From positions 1 to 64,000 of the forward strand of contig CCNC01000033.1 of NCBI GenBank assembly GCA_000824845.1: a stretch of DNA of 64,000 nucleotides, read 5' to 3'. Source of the DNA: Mesorhizobium sp. ORS 3359. Its GTDB lineage: Bacteria > Pseudomonadota > Alphaproteobacteria > Rhizobiales > Rhizobiaceae. This document shows, piece by piece, positions 32,473 through 42,155 of this stretch. A program made the position numbers and the translations under genes. The first letter of the stretch is position 1. The number at the start of each line of letters is the position of its first letter. The notes below the pieces were generated by a model, which was not told the origin of the DNA, did not search any database, and saw only the letters and a program-made list of their open reading frames with translations.

Positions 32473-34578
32473 ATGAACCAGCACGCCAAGCTCCGGATCG
32501 GTCATTCGGCCTGTCCGCATGACTGCCCCTCCACCTGCGCGCTCGAAGTCGAGCTGCTCGACAACAACCGCATCGGCCGCGTGCATGGCGCCAAGGCGAA
32601 CAGCTATACGGCCGGCGTCGTCTGCGCCAAGGTCGCGCGCTATGCCGATCGGGTGCACCATCCCGACCGCCTGCTGAAGCCGCTGGTGCGCGCGGGCGCC
32701 AAGGGCGAGGGCGCCTGGAAGGAAGCGAGCTGGGAAGCAGCGCTCGATCTGGTCGCGGAAAAATTCATGGCGGCGGAAGCGAAATACGGCTCGGAGACGG
32801 TCTGGCCCTATTTCTATGCCGGCACGATGGGGCTGGTGCAGCGCGACGGCATCGAGCGGCTGCGCCACGCGAAAAAATACTCGGGCTTCTTCGGCTCGAT
32901 CTGCACCAATCTCGCATGGACCGGCTGGATGATGGGCGCCGGCGCCTTGCGCGGGCCCGATCCGCGCGAGATGGCGAAGTCCGATTGCGTGGTGATCTGG
33001 GGCACCAATGCCGTGGTCACGCAGGTCAACGTCATGACCCATGCGACCAGGGCGAGGAAAGAGCGCGGCGCGAAGATCGTCGTCATCGACATCTACGACA
33101 ACGCCACGATGAAGCAGGCCGATCTCGGCCTTGTGCTGAAACCCGGCACCGATGGCGCGCTCGCCTGCGCGGTGATGCATTTGCTGTTCCGCGATGGGCT
33201 GGCCGACCGCGCCTATCTCGACAAATACACCGACGATGCGCGCGGGCTGGAAGAACACCTTCGCACCCGCACGCCTGAGTGGGCGGCCGCTATCACCGGG
33301 CTCTCCGTCGTCGAGATCGAGGCTTTCGCAAAGCTCGTCGGCACGACCAAGAAGACTTACTTCCGCCTTGGCTATGGTTTTGCGCGCCAGCGCAACGGCT
33401 CCATCAACATGCACGCCGCGTCCTCGATCGCCGCCGTCACCGGCGCCTGGCAATATGAGGGCGGCGGCGCCTTCCATTCCAATTCCGGCATCTTCAAGCT
33501 GAACCAGGACGTGCTCGAAGGCACCGCGATGCGCGATCCGAACATCCGCTATCTCGATCATTCGCGCATCGGCCCGGTTCTGACGGGAGCCGAGGACGCG
33601 CTCTATGGCGGCCCGCCGGTGACGGCGATGCTGATCCAGAACACCAATCCGGCCAATGTCGCGCCGGAGCAGCGGCTGGTGATAAAGGGTTTTCTGCGCG
33701 AGGACCTGTTCACCTGCGTGCACGAGCAGTTCATGACCGACACGGCCAAGCTCGCCGACGTCGTGCTGCCGGCGACGATGTTTTTGGAGCATGACGACAT
33801 CTACAAGGGCGGCGGCAACCAGCACATTACGCTCGGCCCCAAGCTGATCGAGCCGCCGGAAGGCCCGCGCACCAATCACTACGTCAATGAAGAGCTCGGC
33901 AAGCGGCTCGGCGTCGGCGACCGTCCAGGCTTCGGCCTGACCGAGCGCGAGCATATCGACATCATCCTCGGCAAGCGCGGGCTCGGCAGCTTCGACAGCT
34001 TGAAGGCTGCGAAGTGGGTCGACCTGCAGCCCGACTTCGACGACGCGCATTTCATCAACGGCTTCGGCCATGCCGACAGGAAGTTCCACTTCCGGCCCAA
34101 CTGGACCGGACAGTCAGCGCCCAACCGGCCGCCGAAAAGCATGGGCCTGTTCGGCCCGGTCGAACGGCTGCCGGAATTCCCCGACCATGTCGAATTGATC
34201 GAGGTGGCGGACGAGGAGCATCCGTTCCGGCTGGCGACCTCGCCGGCGCGCAACTTCCTCAATTCGAGCTTTGCCGAGACGCCGGTGTCGAAGGCCAAGG
34301 AAGGCAGGCCCGAACTGCTCATCCACCGCGAAGATGCCGCCGCGCTCGGCATCGAGGATGGCGGCCGCGTCGAGGTCGGCAACCGGCGCGGCGACCTTGT
34401 GCTGCACGCAAGATTCTTCGACGGTGTGAAGCGCGGTGTGGTCATCGCCGAAGGCATCTGGCCGAACAGCGCGCATGAGCGCGGCGAGGGCATCAACGTG
34501 CTGACCGGCGCCGACGCGCCCGCACCCTATGGCGGCGCCGCCGTCCACGACAACAAGGTGTGGCTCAGGGCACTCTGA
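32473..34578 (+). CDS. Molybdopterin-dependent oxidoreductase
   Basis: The 701-residue enzyme has an N-terminal 4Fe-4S ligand set (CPHDCPSTCALEV and GVVCAKVARY), then the bis-MGD domain: IWGTNAVVTQVNVMTHATRA, VVIDIYDNATMKQADLGLVL, PGTDGALACAVMHL, YGFARQRNGSINMHAASSIA. The C-terminal dinucleotide-binding domain follows (RLATSPARNFLNSSFAE, VEVGNRRGDLVLHARF). There is no Tat signal, so it is cytoplasmic. It belongs to the formate dehydrogenase/assimilatory-type group without known substrate. It uses the cofactor made with MoaDE. Confidence 0.9.
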   Translation: MNQHAKLRIGHSACPHDCPSTCALEVELLDNNRIGRVHGAKANSYTAGVVCAKVARYADRVHHPDRLLKPLVRAGAKGEGAWKEASWEAALDLVAEKFMAAEAKYGSETVWPYFYAGTMGLVQRDGIERLRHAKKYSGFFGSICTNLAWTGWMMGAGALRGPDPREMAKSDCVVIWGTNAVVTQVNVMTHATRARKERGAKIVVIDIYDNATMKQADLGLVLKPGTDGALACAVMHLLFRDGLADRAYLDKYTDDARGLEEHLRTRTPEWAAAITGLSVVEIEAFAKLVGTTKKTYFRLGYGFARQRNGSINMHAASSIAAVTGAWQYEGGGAFHSNSGIFKLNQDVLEGTAMRDPNIRYLDHSRIGPVLTGAEDALYGGPPVTAMLIQNTNPANVAPEQRLVIKGFLREDLFTCVHEQFMTDTAKLADVVLPATMFLEHDDIYKGGGNQHITLGPKLIEPPEGPRTNHYVNEELGKRLGVGDRPGFGLTEREHIDIILGKRGLGSFDSLKAAKWVDLQPDFDDAHFINGFGHADRKFHFRPNWTGQSAPNRPPKSMGLFGPVERLPEFPDHVELIEVADEEHPFRLATSPARNFLNSSFAETPVSKAKEGRPELLIHREDAAALGIEDGGRVEVGNRRGDLVLHARFFDGVKRGVVIAEGIWPNSAHERGEGINVLTGADAPAPYGGAAVHDNKVWLRAL

Positions 34579-34587
34579 CGAACCCGG

Positions 34588-37368
34588 CTACTTCGCCGCC
34601 TGCGCGTCCAGTGCCTTGATCTCTTCCGCGGCCGCCTTGCGCGCCGCCGCATCGACACCGGACGCGCCCTTGTCCTTGGCGAAGGCGATGAGGGCCGTGC
34701 GCGTGTCCTCGTCGCATCCCTCCGGGCCCACGCCGGCGATGTCGGCTTTCCTGGCAGCGGCGAGCACGGAGTCGCAGGCGTCCGGCGCAAAGGCGAACTG
34801 ACCCATGATGGCGCCGAGCGTGAGCGGGTCCTGCAGGCGCGGATCGTCGCGGATCGCCTGCAGCGTGGCGCCGCCGACCGCCTTCGATTTCCGGTCCTGC
34901 GCGATCTGCGTCAGGTCGAAGATGAACTCGAATTCCGGCTTCTCGACGCCCTCGGGCTTCGACACCAATATGTCCAGTGCGTAGCGGGTGATCTCGTCCG
35001 GCGTGACGACCGAGCGAATGGCCCTTGCCTGATGGTAGTTGCGCACCAGCACCCAGCGCGAGGGCAGGTCGCCGTAGCGGGCGAGAATGTCGAGTTGCTT
35101 GATGGCGGCAAGTTTCTGCTTGTCGGTCTTGGCGGCCTGCGCCTGGGCGAAGACCTTGTCGCGGATGCGGTTGACGACGTCCGCGTCGAGACCGCCGGGA
35201 GCTGGCGCGGCCTGCTGCTCCGCCGTCGTTTGCGGGCTGGGAGCATCACCAAGCGGACCCTTCGCTTCGACCCAGGCGGCGAGCGCCTTGCGCGCGTCGG
35301 GGCCGAAATAGCCCTCCGGCTTGCCCGTATAAAAACCTTCGCTCTTCAGCGTCGTCTCGATGGCGACGCGGATCTCGTCGGGCAGCGCCTTGCCGATGCC
35401 GACCAGATTGTCGTCGTCGAGGCCGGCCGGCGCCTCGCGAAACGCATCCATCACAGCGGCCGCGATCGCCGCGTTTCCGGCGCTGGAGGCCGGTCCGGAA
35501 AAGAGGCCGCTCAGCTCTATGTCGGCGTCGTTGGCGCCGAACACACCGACGCCCATCCGTCCGATGCCGTCATTGTAAAGCGCGATGCGATCGGTGATGC
35601 CTTCGCGCAGCGTCATCAGATGGTCGAAGCTGTCGAAGGTGAAGGCGTTGGCGAGCTTCCTCTTGGCCTTGAGCGAGCCGAGCCGCGCCGCCTCGCGCCA
35701 GGCATGCAGCCGCTCGCGCGGGTTCTTGTCGACGCCGAGACCATCGTCATAGGCATCGCCCAGCAGCACCATCGCCTCGACGCTACCGAGATTGGCGGCG
35801 TTGATCAGCATCGCGGTCGCCTTCTGGTCGTCCTGCGGATAGACCACGCCCTTGCGCAACAGCTTCGCCTGCAGCAGATAGGCCTGCTGTTCCTTCTTGG
35901 CCTCGCCTTCGTCGATCAGGGCCTTCAGTTGATCGTCGCTCAGGCCGTCGTCGCGACGCGACGGGCGATAGCTGGTCGAATCGAGATTGGCATATTGGGT
36001 CGAGGCGTAGAGCCAGAGCGCGTCGCGGTCGCCCGCATCCGCCAGCGGCTTCAGCATGGCGCGCGCCTTGTCCTCTTTCTTGAACTGCTGATCGTCCGAC
36101 AGATGCAGCCGAGCCAGCGCCAGCGCAGCACCCGGTTCGCCGGCCTCGGCGGCGTCGCTCAGGCGCTCGACCAACTGATCCGGATTGTCGATTTGAAAGC
36201 CGTCATAGTCGAGAAGCAGCTCCGCCAGCCTGATGCCGGCATCGAGGTTCCAGGAGGCGTTGAGCAACCGGATCGCCTCACGCGGCTGGCGGCCGACGAA
36301 TTTGCCGTCGAGCAGCAGGCTGGCCAGCATCGGCCCGGCCTCGGCGACAGCCTTGGTGGCGGCACGCAGCATGGCGATGGCGCGCTTGCCGTCCGCTGGC
36401 CCGCCTTCGCCCTTGGCCAGCATGTCGGCCAGCATCGGTATGGCATACTGATCGTTGGCGACGCGCGCTTCCAGCAATTGCCTGGCCTTCGCCGCGTCCT
36501 GCTGCGTGCCTCGGCCGAGCCGCAGCGCTTTGATATAAGCGAGCACCGACTGTTCGGGCCCGCCAGTGCCGGCCTTGGTATCCGCATCCACGGCCTGAAA
36601 AGCCTTGTGCTGCTCCTCGGCGGCAAAGCCGTCGTTCTCCAGCGTCGTCCGAGCAATCAGCAGCGGCATGGCGGCACGGAACTGGCTGTCCCATTCGCCG
36701 GGCGATTGGCCCTGGGCCGGCGCGTCGATGACGCGTTGCGCGGTCTCGACCACCTTGTGCGCGTCGCGGCGCAGCAGCGGCCCATCGATATACTGACGCA
36801 GCAGTGTCTCGAGCGCCGTGAGATGGCCGGCAGCGCCCGCCTTCTGCAAGGCTTCGAGCGCCATGTCGCGCGAGACAGGTAGCGGACCGGCGTCGGCGCC
36901 GTCGCGCCGATGCACCGAGTAGACCTCGTAGAGCAGATAATTCGCCTCGGGACTGCCGCCGTCGGCGATGAGCTTGATCTGCGGCAGGAGAAAGGCAAGC
37001 CCCGGCTGGTTGAGCGCGACCTGGACCCGCAGCCATTCCAGTGTCAGCCGCTTTTCCTGCGGCGCGCCGAGCATCGCCACCTGGCACTTGTCGGCAAGGG
37101 TTTTGAGCTTGGTGAGATCGAAGTCTTGCGGAAAGAGCGCGCCATATTGGACAGGCGGCGCCTTGGCTTCAGGATCGAGCGGCACGGAAGCGCCCCGGTC
37201 GCAGACGCTGATCGCCTCGGCAAGCGCGGCCTTCTTCGCCGCATCGTCCGCAGCCTTTTTGGTCGCATCGTCGGATTTTTCGGAAGACGCCTGCGCTCCC
37301 AGGGCCGCTCCGGCAAGGGGCGTCAAGGCGAGGCAGGAAAGAACCAGGGCATGCACTGGCCGCAGCAT
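34588..37368 (-). CDS. Large secreted Sel1-like repeat / peptidoglycan-binding protein
   Basis: The 926-residue protein has a signal peptide (LRPVHALVLSCLALTPLAGA), then a long alpha-solenoid of Sel1-like repeats (ALALARLHLSDDQQFKKEDK, AMVLLGDAYDDGLGVDKNPR, AAKARQLLEARVANDQYAIP). A peptidoglycan-binding-like segment (EGFYTGKPEGYFGPDARKAL) lies near residue 700, followed by another helical region. Such proteins are periplasmic scaffolds for envelope complexes; no partner is visible nearby. GAGGGGGA supports the ATG at 37368. Confidence 0.85.
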   Translation of the reverse strand: MLRPVHALVLSCLALTPLAGAALGAQASSEKSDDATKKAADDAAKKAALAEAISVCDRGASVPLDPEAKAPPVQYGALFPQDFDLTKLKTLADKCQVAMLGAPQEKRLTLEWLRVQVALNQPGLAFLLPQIKLIADGGSPEANYLLYEVYSVHRRDGADAGPLPVSRDMALEALQKAGAAGHLTALETLLRQYIDGPLLRRDAHKVVETAQRVIDAPAQGQSPGEWDSQFRAAMPLLIARTTLENDGFAAEEQHKAFQAVDADTKAGTGGPEQSVLAYIKALRLGRGTQQDAAKARQLLEARVANDQYAIPMLADMLAKGEGGPADGKRAIAMLRAATKAVAEAGPMLASLLLDGKFVGRQPREAIRLLNASWNLDAGIRLAELLLDYDGFQIDNPDQLVERLSDAAEAGEPGAALALARLHLSDDQQFKKEDKARAMLKPLADAGDRDALWLYASTQYANLDSTSYRPSRRDDGLSDDQLKALIDEGEAKKEQQAYLLQAKLLRKGVVYPQDDQKATAMLINAANLGSVEAMVLLGDAYDDGLGVDKNPRERLHAWREAARLGSLKAKRKLANAFTFDSFDHLMTLREGITDRIALYNDGIGRMGVGVFGANDADIELSGLFSGPASSAGNAAIAAAVMDAFREAPAGLDDDNLVGIGKALPDEIRVAIETTLKSEGFYTGKPEGYFGPDARKALAAWVEAKGPLGDAPSPQTTAEQQAAPAPGGLDADVVNRIRDKVFAQAQAAKTDKQKLAAIKQLDILARYGDLPSRWVLVRNYHQARAIRSVVTPDEITRYALDILVSKPEGVEKPEFEFIFDLTQIAQDRKSKAVGGATLQAIRDDPRLQDPLTLGAIMGQFAFAPDACDSVLAAARKADIAGVGPEGCDEDTRTALIAFAKDKGASGVDAAARKAAAEEIKALDAQAAK

Positions 37369-37576
37369 GAGCGTCCCCCTCGGACTTGGTCCGGGCGCAG
37401 CCGGACACAGGCGCCAAATTAGCATGTCGCGTCAGCGATGATGAGTGTGGCGCTTCACATTCGCGTATAGTTCGCCCTCGTATCGCCCGCATGTCGCGGC
37501 CTGCAGTCGTTTGAATCAATTTGCCAAGGCGGCGTGCTAGAGGATTGTCACGACTCGGATTTTCGACAGGATCGCC

Positions 37577-38353
37577 ATGCCGCAACCGCTGAAAATTGCC
37601 ATCGCCGGTGCGCTCGGCCGCATGGGACGGCAGATGGCGGAGACCGTCGCGGCCGATCCGCGGCTGGAGCTCGCCGCGCGATTCCATCGGCCGGGCAGCG
37701 TCGGCGAGGGATTGGTCGAGCGCGACGAAGCGCTGGCGCTTGCCGACGTGGTGATCGACTTCACCACGCCCGCGGCGTCCGCCGAACTGGCCAAAGCCTG
37801 CGCGGCGCGCGGCGGTCCGCCGCTGGTGATCGGCTCAACGGGGTTCACCGCGTCGGAGCTGGCCGCAATCGCCGAAACGGCTAAGACAATCGCCGTGGTG
37901 CGCTCCGGCAGCTATTCGCTCGGCCTCAACATGCTGATGGGTCTGGTCGAGCAGGCCGCGAGGGCGCGTGAGCATGATGACTGCGACATCGAAATCCTCG
38001 AAGCGCATCATCGCTTCAAGGTCGACGCGCCGTCGGGCACGGCGCTGATGCTGGGCGAAGCGGCTGCGCGCGGACGTGGCATTGAACTGGACGATGTGGC
38101 CAGGCGCGCCCGCGGCGGCCTCGTTGGTCCGCGCGGTGCCGGCGAGATCGGCTTTGCCGTGCTGCGCGGCGGCGGCATCGTCGGCGAGCACAGCGTCAGC
38201 TTCCTTGCCGAAGGCGAGACGCTCACGCTTTCGCATGCCGCCGGCGACCGCTCGATGTTCGCCCGCGGCGCCATCGCTGCGGCGCTCTGGGTCGCCCGGC
38301 GGCCGCCCGGCGAATACGACATGCGCGACGTGCTGGGCTTTGGCGCCGTCTGA
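37577..38353 (+). CDS. dapB: 4-hydroxy-tetrahydrodipicolinate reductase
   Basis: The 258-residue enzyme reduces 4-hydroxytetrahydrodipicolinate in lysine and diaminopimelate synthesis. NAD(P)-binding [16 protein letters not shown] is at the N-terminus, VVIDFTTP at about 57, VIGSTGFT at about 83, the catalytic and substrate motif [15 protein letters not shown] near 145, and the C-terminal [20 protein letters not shown]. The gene stands alone, separate from other lysine genes. The first glycine motif reads GALGRMG. Confidence 0.97.
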   Translation: MPQPLKIAIAGALGRMGRQMAETVAADPRLELAARFHRPGSVGEGLVERDEALALADVVIDFTTPAASAELAKACAARGGPPLVIGSTGFTASELAAIAETAKTIAVVRSGSYSLGLNMLMGLVEQAARAREHDDCDIEILEAHHRFKVDAPSGTALMLGEAAARGRGIELDDVARRARGGLVGPRGAGEIGFAVLRGGGIVGEHSVSFLAEGETLTLSHAAGDRSMFARGAIAAALWVARRPPGEYDMRDVLGFGAV

Positions 38354-38519
38354 CCCGCTTGTATTGCAGGATTTCGTTTCAGCAGCCGTCAAAACGGCTG
38401 AAAGCCAGCTGAAAGCTTGGCCATGCCATGACAGTTTTGTGGCGTTCGCCACATGAGCGGCTGGGAGTGGCCGCGAGGAGGAAATGCGGCGCGCTGCGTC
38501 GCCCAGTGGAGGAAGTTAC

Positions 38520-39533
38520 GTGACCCGTCTCATCTCTAAACGCGTCCTGCGGTCGGCGCTGCTGACGCTTGCCATGGTTGGCGCTGGCGCATCGGCGGCC
38601 TCGGCTGCCGACAAGATCACCATCATCGTCGGCGGCATGGAAAAGCAGATCTATCTGCCGGCCGTGCTTACCCAGCAGCTCGGCTACTTCAAGGATGAGG
38701 GGCTGGACGTGGAGTTGGTGAACTCCCGCGCCGGCGTCGAGGCCGAGAACGAATTGCTGGCCGGGGCCGTGCAAGGTGTCGTCGGCTTCTACGACCACAC
38801 CGTCGACCTGCAGTCGAAGGGCAAATACATCCAGTCGATCGTGCAGTTCAGCCAGGCGCCGGGCGAGGTCGAGCTGGTCTCGGCAAAGCACCCCGAGATC
38901 AAGTCGCCGGCCGACTTCAAAGGCGCGACGCTCGGCGTCACCGGCCTCGGCTCCTCGACCGATTTCCTTACCCAGTATCTCGCGGTTCGCAACGGCCTGA
39001 AGCCGGGCGACTACACGCTGCTTCCGGTCGGCGCCGGCAACACTTTCATCGCCGCCGTCAAGCAGGACCAGATCCAGGCCGGCATGACCACCGAGCCGAC
39101 CATCGGCAAATTGCTGCAGACCGGCGAGGCCAAGGTGCTCGTCGACATGCGCACGCCCGAGAAGACCAAGGAAGCGCTGGGTGGCGACTATCCGGCGGCC
39201 TCTTTCTATGTGCAGTCGAGCTGGCTTGAGGGCCACAAGGACGAGGCGCAGAAGCTCGCCAACGCCTTCGTCAAGACGATGAAGTTCATCGCCGGCCATT
39301 CGGCCGAGGAGATCGCCGACAAGATGCCGAAGGACTATTACGCCGGCAACAAGGACCTTTACGTGCAGGGCCTCGCCGGCGGCAAGGCGCAGTTCACGCC
39401 GGACGGCCGCATGCCGGCCGATGGTCCTCAGACGGTGCTCAAGGTTCTGTCGACCTTCTCCAAGAGCCTGCAGGGCAAGCAGATCGACCTGTCGAAGACC
39501 TACACGACCGAGTTCGTCGACGCGGCCAAGTAG
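38520..39533 (+). CDS. NitT/TauT-type ABC transporter substrate-binding protein
   Basis: The 337-residue protein from GTG 38520, behind GGAGGAA, has a signal peptide (ALLTLAMVGAGASAASA) and the SsuA/THI5-like fold: YLPAVLTQQLGYFKDEGLDV, GVEAENELLAGAVQGVVGFY, SPADFKGATLGVTGLGSSTD and QIQAGMTTEPTIGKLL. The substrate may be a sulfonate, pyrimidine or other small organic compound; the sequence does not decide. It is the first gene of a three-gene import operon. Confidence 0.92.
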   Translation: MTRLISKRVLRSALLTLAMVGAGASAASAADKITIIVGGMEKQIYLPAVLTQQLGYFKDEGLDVELVNSRAGVEAENELLAGAVQGVVGFYDHTVDLQSKGKYIQSIVQFSQAPGEVELVSAKHPEIKSPADFKGATLGVTGLGSSTDFLTQYLAVRNGLKPGDYTLLPVGAGNTFIAAVKQDQIQAGMTTEPTIGKLLQTGEAKVLVDMRTPEKTKEALGGDYPAASFYVQSSWLEGHKDEAQKLANAFVKTMKFIAGHSAEEIADKMPKDYYAGNKDLYVQGLAGGKAQFTPDGRMPADGPQTVLKVLSTFSKSLQGKQIDLSKTYTTEFVDAAK

Positions 39534-39688
39534 GGGCCGGCAGGCGAGGGCGGACGGACCCGTCCGCCCTGAAAAACAAGGACTTGAGCCGGCTGCCTGA
39601 ATCAATCCGGCAGATGCGCCTTGAGATGCCGGCGAGCAGGCCACCGGCCCGAGCCGCCATTCTCGCATCACCACCACAGGAGTGTGCC

Positions 39689-40543
39689 ATGCAATCGCAG
39701 ACCATGGCGGCGGAGAAATTGTCTCCCGCCGCGGCGCCGGCCGATGCCGCTATAGCCATCGACGATGTGACGCTGCGCTTCGTCACGCCGGACGGCCACA
39801 TGATGACGGCGATCCGCGATTTCACCATGACGGTGGCGCGCGGCGAGTTCGCCTGCGTCGTCGGCCCGACCGGCTGCGGCAAGTCGACCACGCTCAACCT
39901 TGTCACCGGTCTCTTGCGTCCCACGACCGGCAGCGTCCGCGTCATGGGCAATCGGGTCACCGACATCAGCCGCGACATCGGCTTCGTCTTCCAGGCCGAT
40001 GCGCTGTTTCCCTGGCGCAGCGTCATCGACAATGTCGCTGCCGGCCCGCTCTTCCGTGGCACGCCGAAGGCGCAAGCCTATGAGAAGGCGCGCGACTGGA
40101 TCGGCCGCGTCGGCCTCTCGCGCTTTGAGAAGCATTACCCGCACCAGCTCTCGGGCGGCATGCGCAAGCGCGTGGCGCTGGCCCAGACCTTCATCAACCA
40201 GCCCAAGATCCTGCTGATGGACGAGCCGTTCAGCGCGCTCGACATGCAGACCCGCACCGCCATGCAGGACGAGTTGCTGGGCCTGTGGTCGGGGCTGAAA
40301 TCGTCCGTCGTCTTCGTCACGCATGATCTCGAGGAAGCGGTGGCGCTGGCCGACAAGGTCTATGTGCTGACCGCCGGTCCGGGCACGGTGAAGAGCGTCT
40401 ACCGTATCGACCTGCCGCGCCCCCGCGTCATGGCCGACATTCGTTACGACCCGAAATTCATCGAGATCGCCAAGGTGATCTGGAACGATCTGCGCGAGGA
40501 AGTGCAGCTCGGCCAGAGCCGTGGCCTTCAGACCGGCCATTGA
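39689..40543 (+). CDS. NitT/TauT-type ABC transporter ATP-binding protein
   Basis: The 284-residue ATPase has Walker A VVGPTGCGKSTTLNL, Q-loop GFVFQADALFPW, signature QLSGGMRKRVALA, Walker B ILLMDEPFSALD and the H-loop VTHDLEEAVALAD. It resembles SsuB/TauB. CAGGAG lies seven bases before ATG 39689; upstream starts in the frame are ignored. The permease gene follows after 13 bases. Confidence 0.95.
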   Translation: MQSQTMAAEKLSPAAAPADAAIAIDDVTLRFVTPDGHMMTAIRDFTMTVARGEFACVVGPTGCGKSTTLNLVTGLLRPTTGSVRVMGNRVTDISRDIGFVFQADALFPWRSVIDNVAAGPLFRGTPKAQAYEKARDWIGRVGLSRFEKHYPHQLSGGMRKRVALAQTFINQPKILLMDEPFSALDMQTRTAMQDELLGLWSGLKSSVVFVTHDLEEAVALADKVYVLTAGPGTVKSVYRIDLPRPRVMADIRYDPKFIEIAKVIWNDLREEVQLGQSRGLQTGH

Positions 40544-40556
40544 AAGGGGAAACAGC

Positions 40557-41432
40557 ATGACCGCCATCTCTCCTACCGAACAGGCTGCCACCCGCGCGAC
40601 CTCGATCGTCGCCGCCGAAGCGCAGGCGAGGGCGCGGCTGCGCAAGCGTCATGCCTTGGTTATCGGCCTGCGGCTTGCGATCCTCGTCGTCTTCCTCGGC
40701 CTTTGGGAACTTTGCGCCGATTACAACATCATCGATCCGTTCTTCTTCTCCAGCCCGTCGGGAATATGGGAACAGATCTGGTCCTGGGTCACCGAGGGCA
40801 CTTCGCAGGGGCCGCTCTGGCTGCAGATCTATGTGACGCTGGAGGAGACCTTCCTCGGCTTTGCCATTGGCGCCGTCGGCGGCATCGTGGCGGGCATTAT
40901 CCTCGGCCGCAACAAGCTGCTGGCGGATGTCTTCTCGATCTACATCAAGATCGCCAACTCGGTGCCGCGCGTGGTGCTGGGCTCGGTCTTCATCATCGCG
41001 CTTGGCCTCGGCATGGCCTCCAAGGTGGCGCTGGCTGTCGTCATGGTGTTCTTCGTCGTCTTTGCCAACGCCTTCCAGGGCGTGCGCGAGGCCGACAGGG
41101 CGATGATCGCCAACGCCCAGATCCTCGGCGCCTCGCCGATGCAGATCACGAGATCGGTCATCATTCCTTCGGCGATGAGCTGGATCCTCGCCAGCCTGCA
41201 TGTCTCGTTCGGCTTCGCCCTTGTCGGCGCGGTCGTCGGCGAGTTCCTCGGCGCCAAGCAGGGCATGGGCCTCCTGATCTCCACCGCGCAGGGCGCCTTC
41301 AACGCCAATGGCGTCTTCGCGGCCATGATCATCCTGGCGGTGATGGCGCTGGTGGTGGAGTTCCTGATCACCCGCTTCGAGAACTATGTGGTGAAGTGGC
41401 GCCCGGCGCCATTCAACGAGCAGGGGACGTGA
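40557..41432 (+). CDS. NitT/TauT-type ABC transporter permease
   Basis: The 291-residue membrane protein has six or so helices and the BPD-transp-1 EAA loop: EADRAMIANAQILGASPMQI (relative of EAA---G---------I-LP), preceded by AVVMVFFVVFANAFQGVREA. It ends with TRFENYVVKWRPAPF. With the two preceding genes it makes a complete importer. Confidence 0.94.
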   Translation: MTAISPTEQAATRATSIVAAEAQARARLRKRHALVIGLRLAILVVFLGLWELCADYNIIDPFFFSSPSGIWEQIWSWVTEGTSQGPLWLQIYVTLEETFLGFAIGAVGGIVAGIILGRNKLLADVFSIYIKIANSVPRVVLGSVFIIALGLGMASKVALAVVMVFFVVFANAFQGVREADRAMIANAQILGASPMQITRSVIIPSAMSWILASLHVSFGFALVGAVVGEFLGAKQGMGLLISTAQGAFNANGVFAAMIILAVMALVVEFLITRFENYVVKWRPAPFNEQGT

Positions 41433-41492
41433 TCGATCGCCGCACACCATCATCATGGTTCGATGTTTGGTGTGCGGCCTTGCCTAAAGTGT

Positions 41493-41505
41493 ATGACAAA
41501 GTCAT
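41493..41505. promoter_or_regulatory. Inverted repeat upstream of parDE, operator candidate
   Basis: ATGAC-AAA-GTCAT, extended with one mismatch to TG...CA on each side, lies 38 bp before the parD start. A ParD-type antitoxin would be expected to bind such a site to autoregulate. Confidence 0.5.
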
Positions 41506-41542
41506 GCACCAGTGCTATATCAAGGGCATCGAGGAGACGGTC

Positions 41543-41833
41543 ATGCGAAACTCCCAACCCCTGACGATCACACTGCCGCTCGAAATGGCGCAGATGGTGA
41601 AAGACAAGGTGGCCTCGGGCGAATACGCCACCGAAAGCGAGGTCATCCGTGATGGCTTGCGCACGCTTGCGGCGCGTGATGCGGCGGTTGAACGTTGGCT
41701 GCGCGAGGAAGTCGTGCCGATAATGCAGGATGCGCGCGCCCGTCCCGAGAAGCTGTTGACGGCCGAACAGCTGCGCCGCAATCTCTCTGAGCACATCAAC
41801 GCGATCGCCGCCAAACCGCGCTCCGGTGCATGA
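41543..41833 (+). CDS. parD: ParD-family antitoxin
   Basis: The 96-residue protein has a ribbon-helix-helix N-terminus (PLTITLPLEMAQMVKDKVAS, GEYATESEVIRDGLRTL) and an acidic, flexible C-terminal part that would wrap the toxin. It overlaps the toxin gene by an ATGA. A GAGGAGA ribosome site precedes ATG 41543. Confidence 0.92.
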   Translation: MRNSQPLTITLPLEMAQMVKDKVASGEYATESEVIRDGLRTLAARDAAVERWLREEVVPIMQDARARPEKLLTAEQLRRNLSEHINAIAAKPRSGA

Positions 41834-42141
41834 AGTACCAGGTCAGGTTCCACGCTGCCGCCGAGCGAGACATTGCCGAACTGCTGAATCAATTGGCGCC
41901 TAAAGCTGGCGTGGAAACTGCCTTGCGCTTTGTCGGACGTCTCATCGACTATTGCCTCGACTTCGCGACATTTCCGGAGCGTGGCATGCGTCATGACGAG
42001 ATCGCCCCGGGTTTGCGTACGGTAGGGTGGCGCCGGCGCGCGACGATCGCGTTTGAAATCGTGGATGACAAAGTGATCATCCTGCGGATTCTCTATGCGG
42101 GTCGTACGCTCGAACTGCCGGACGAAGAATCGGAACACTGA
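41830..42141 (+). CDS. parE: ParE/RelE-superfamily toxin
   Basis: The 103-residue protein (MKYQVRFHAAAERDIAELLN) follows the ParE fold: FVGRLIDYCLDFATFPERGM, RHDEIAPGLRTVGWRRRATI, FEIVDDKVIILRILYAGRTL. ParE toxins inhibit gyrase and RelE-type ones cleave mRNA; the subgroup here looks ParE-like. Partner of the preceding antitoxin. Confidence 0.92.
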   Translation: MKYQVRFHAAAERDIAELLNQLAPKAGVETALRFVGRLIDYCLDFATFPERGMRHDEIAPGLRTVGWRRRATIAFEIVDDKVIILRILYAGRTLELPDEESEH

Positions 42142-42155
42142 CGCGGCCAGTGGCC

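Noticed and set aside
32437..34089. 550-codon open frame antisense to the molybdopterin oxidoreductase
   Set aside because: Shadow of a confidently assigned gene.
35032..36882. 616-codon open frame antisense to the Sel1-like gene
   Set aside because: Arg/Leu/Gln-rich shadow translation with no ribosome site; the minus-strand protein has signal peptide, repeats and a strong ribosome site.
41461..41540. Sigma70-like promoter for parDE
   Set aside because: A TTGCC and a CTATAT are present but about 30 bp apart, too far for a promoter; only the inverted repeat is reported.
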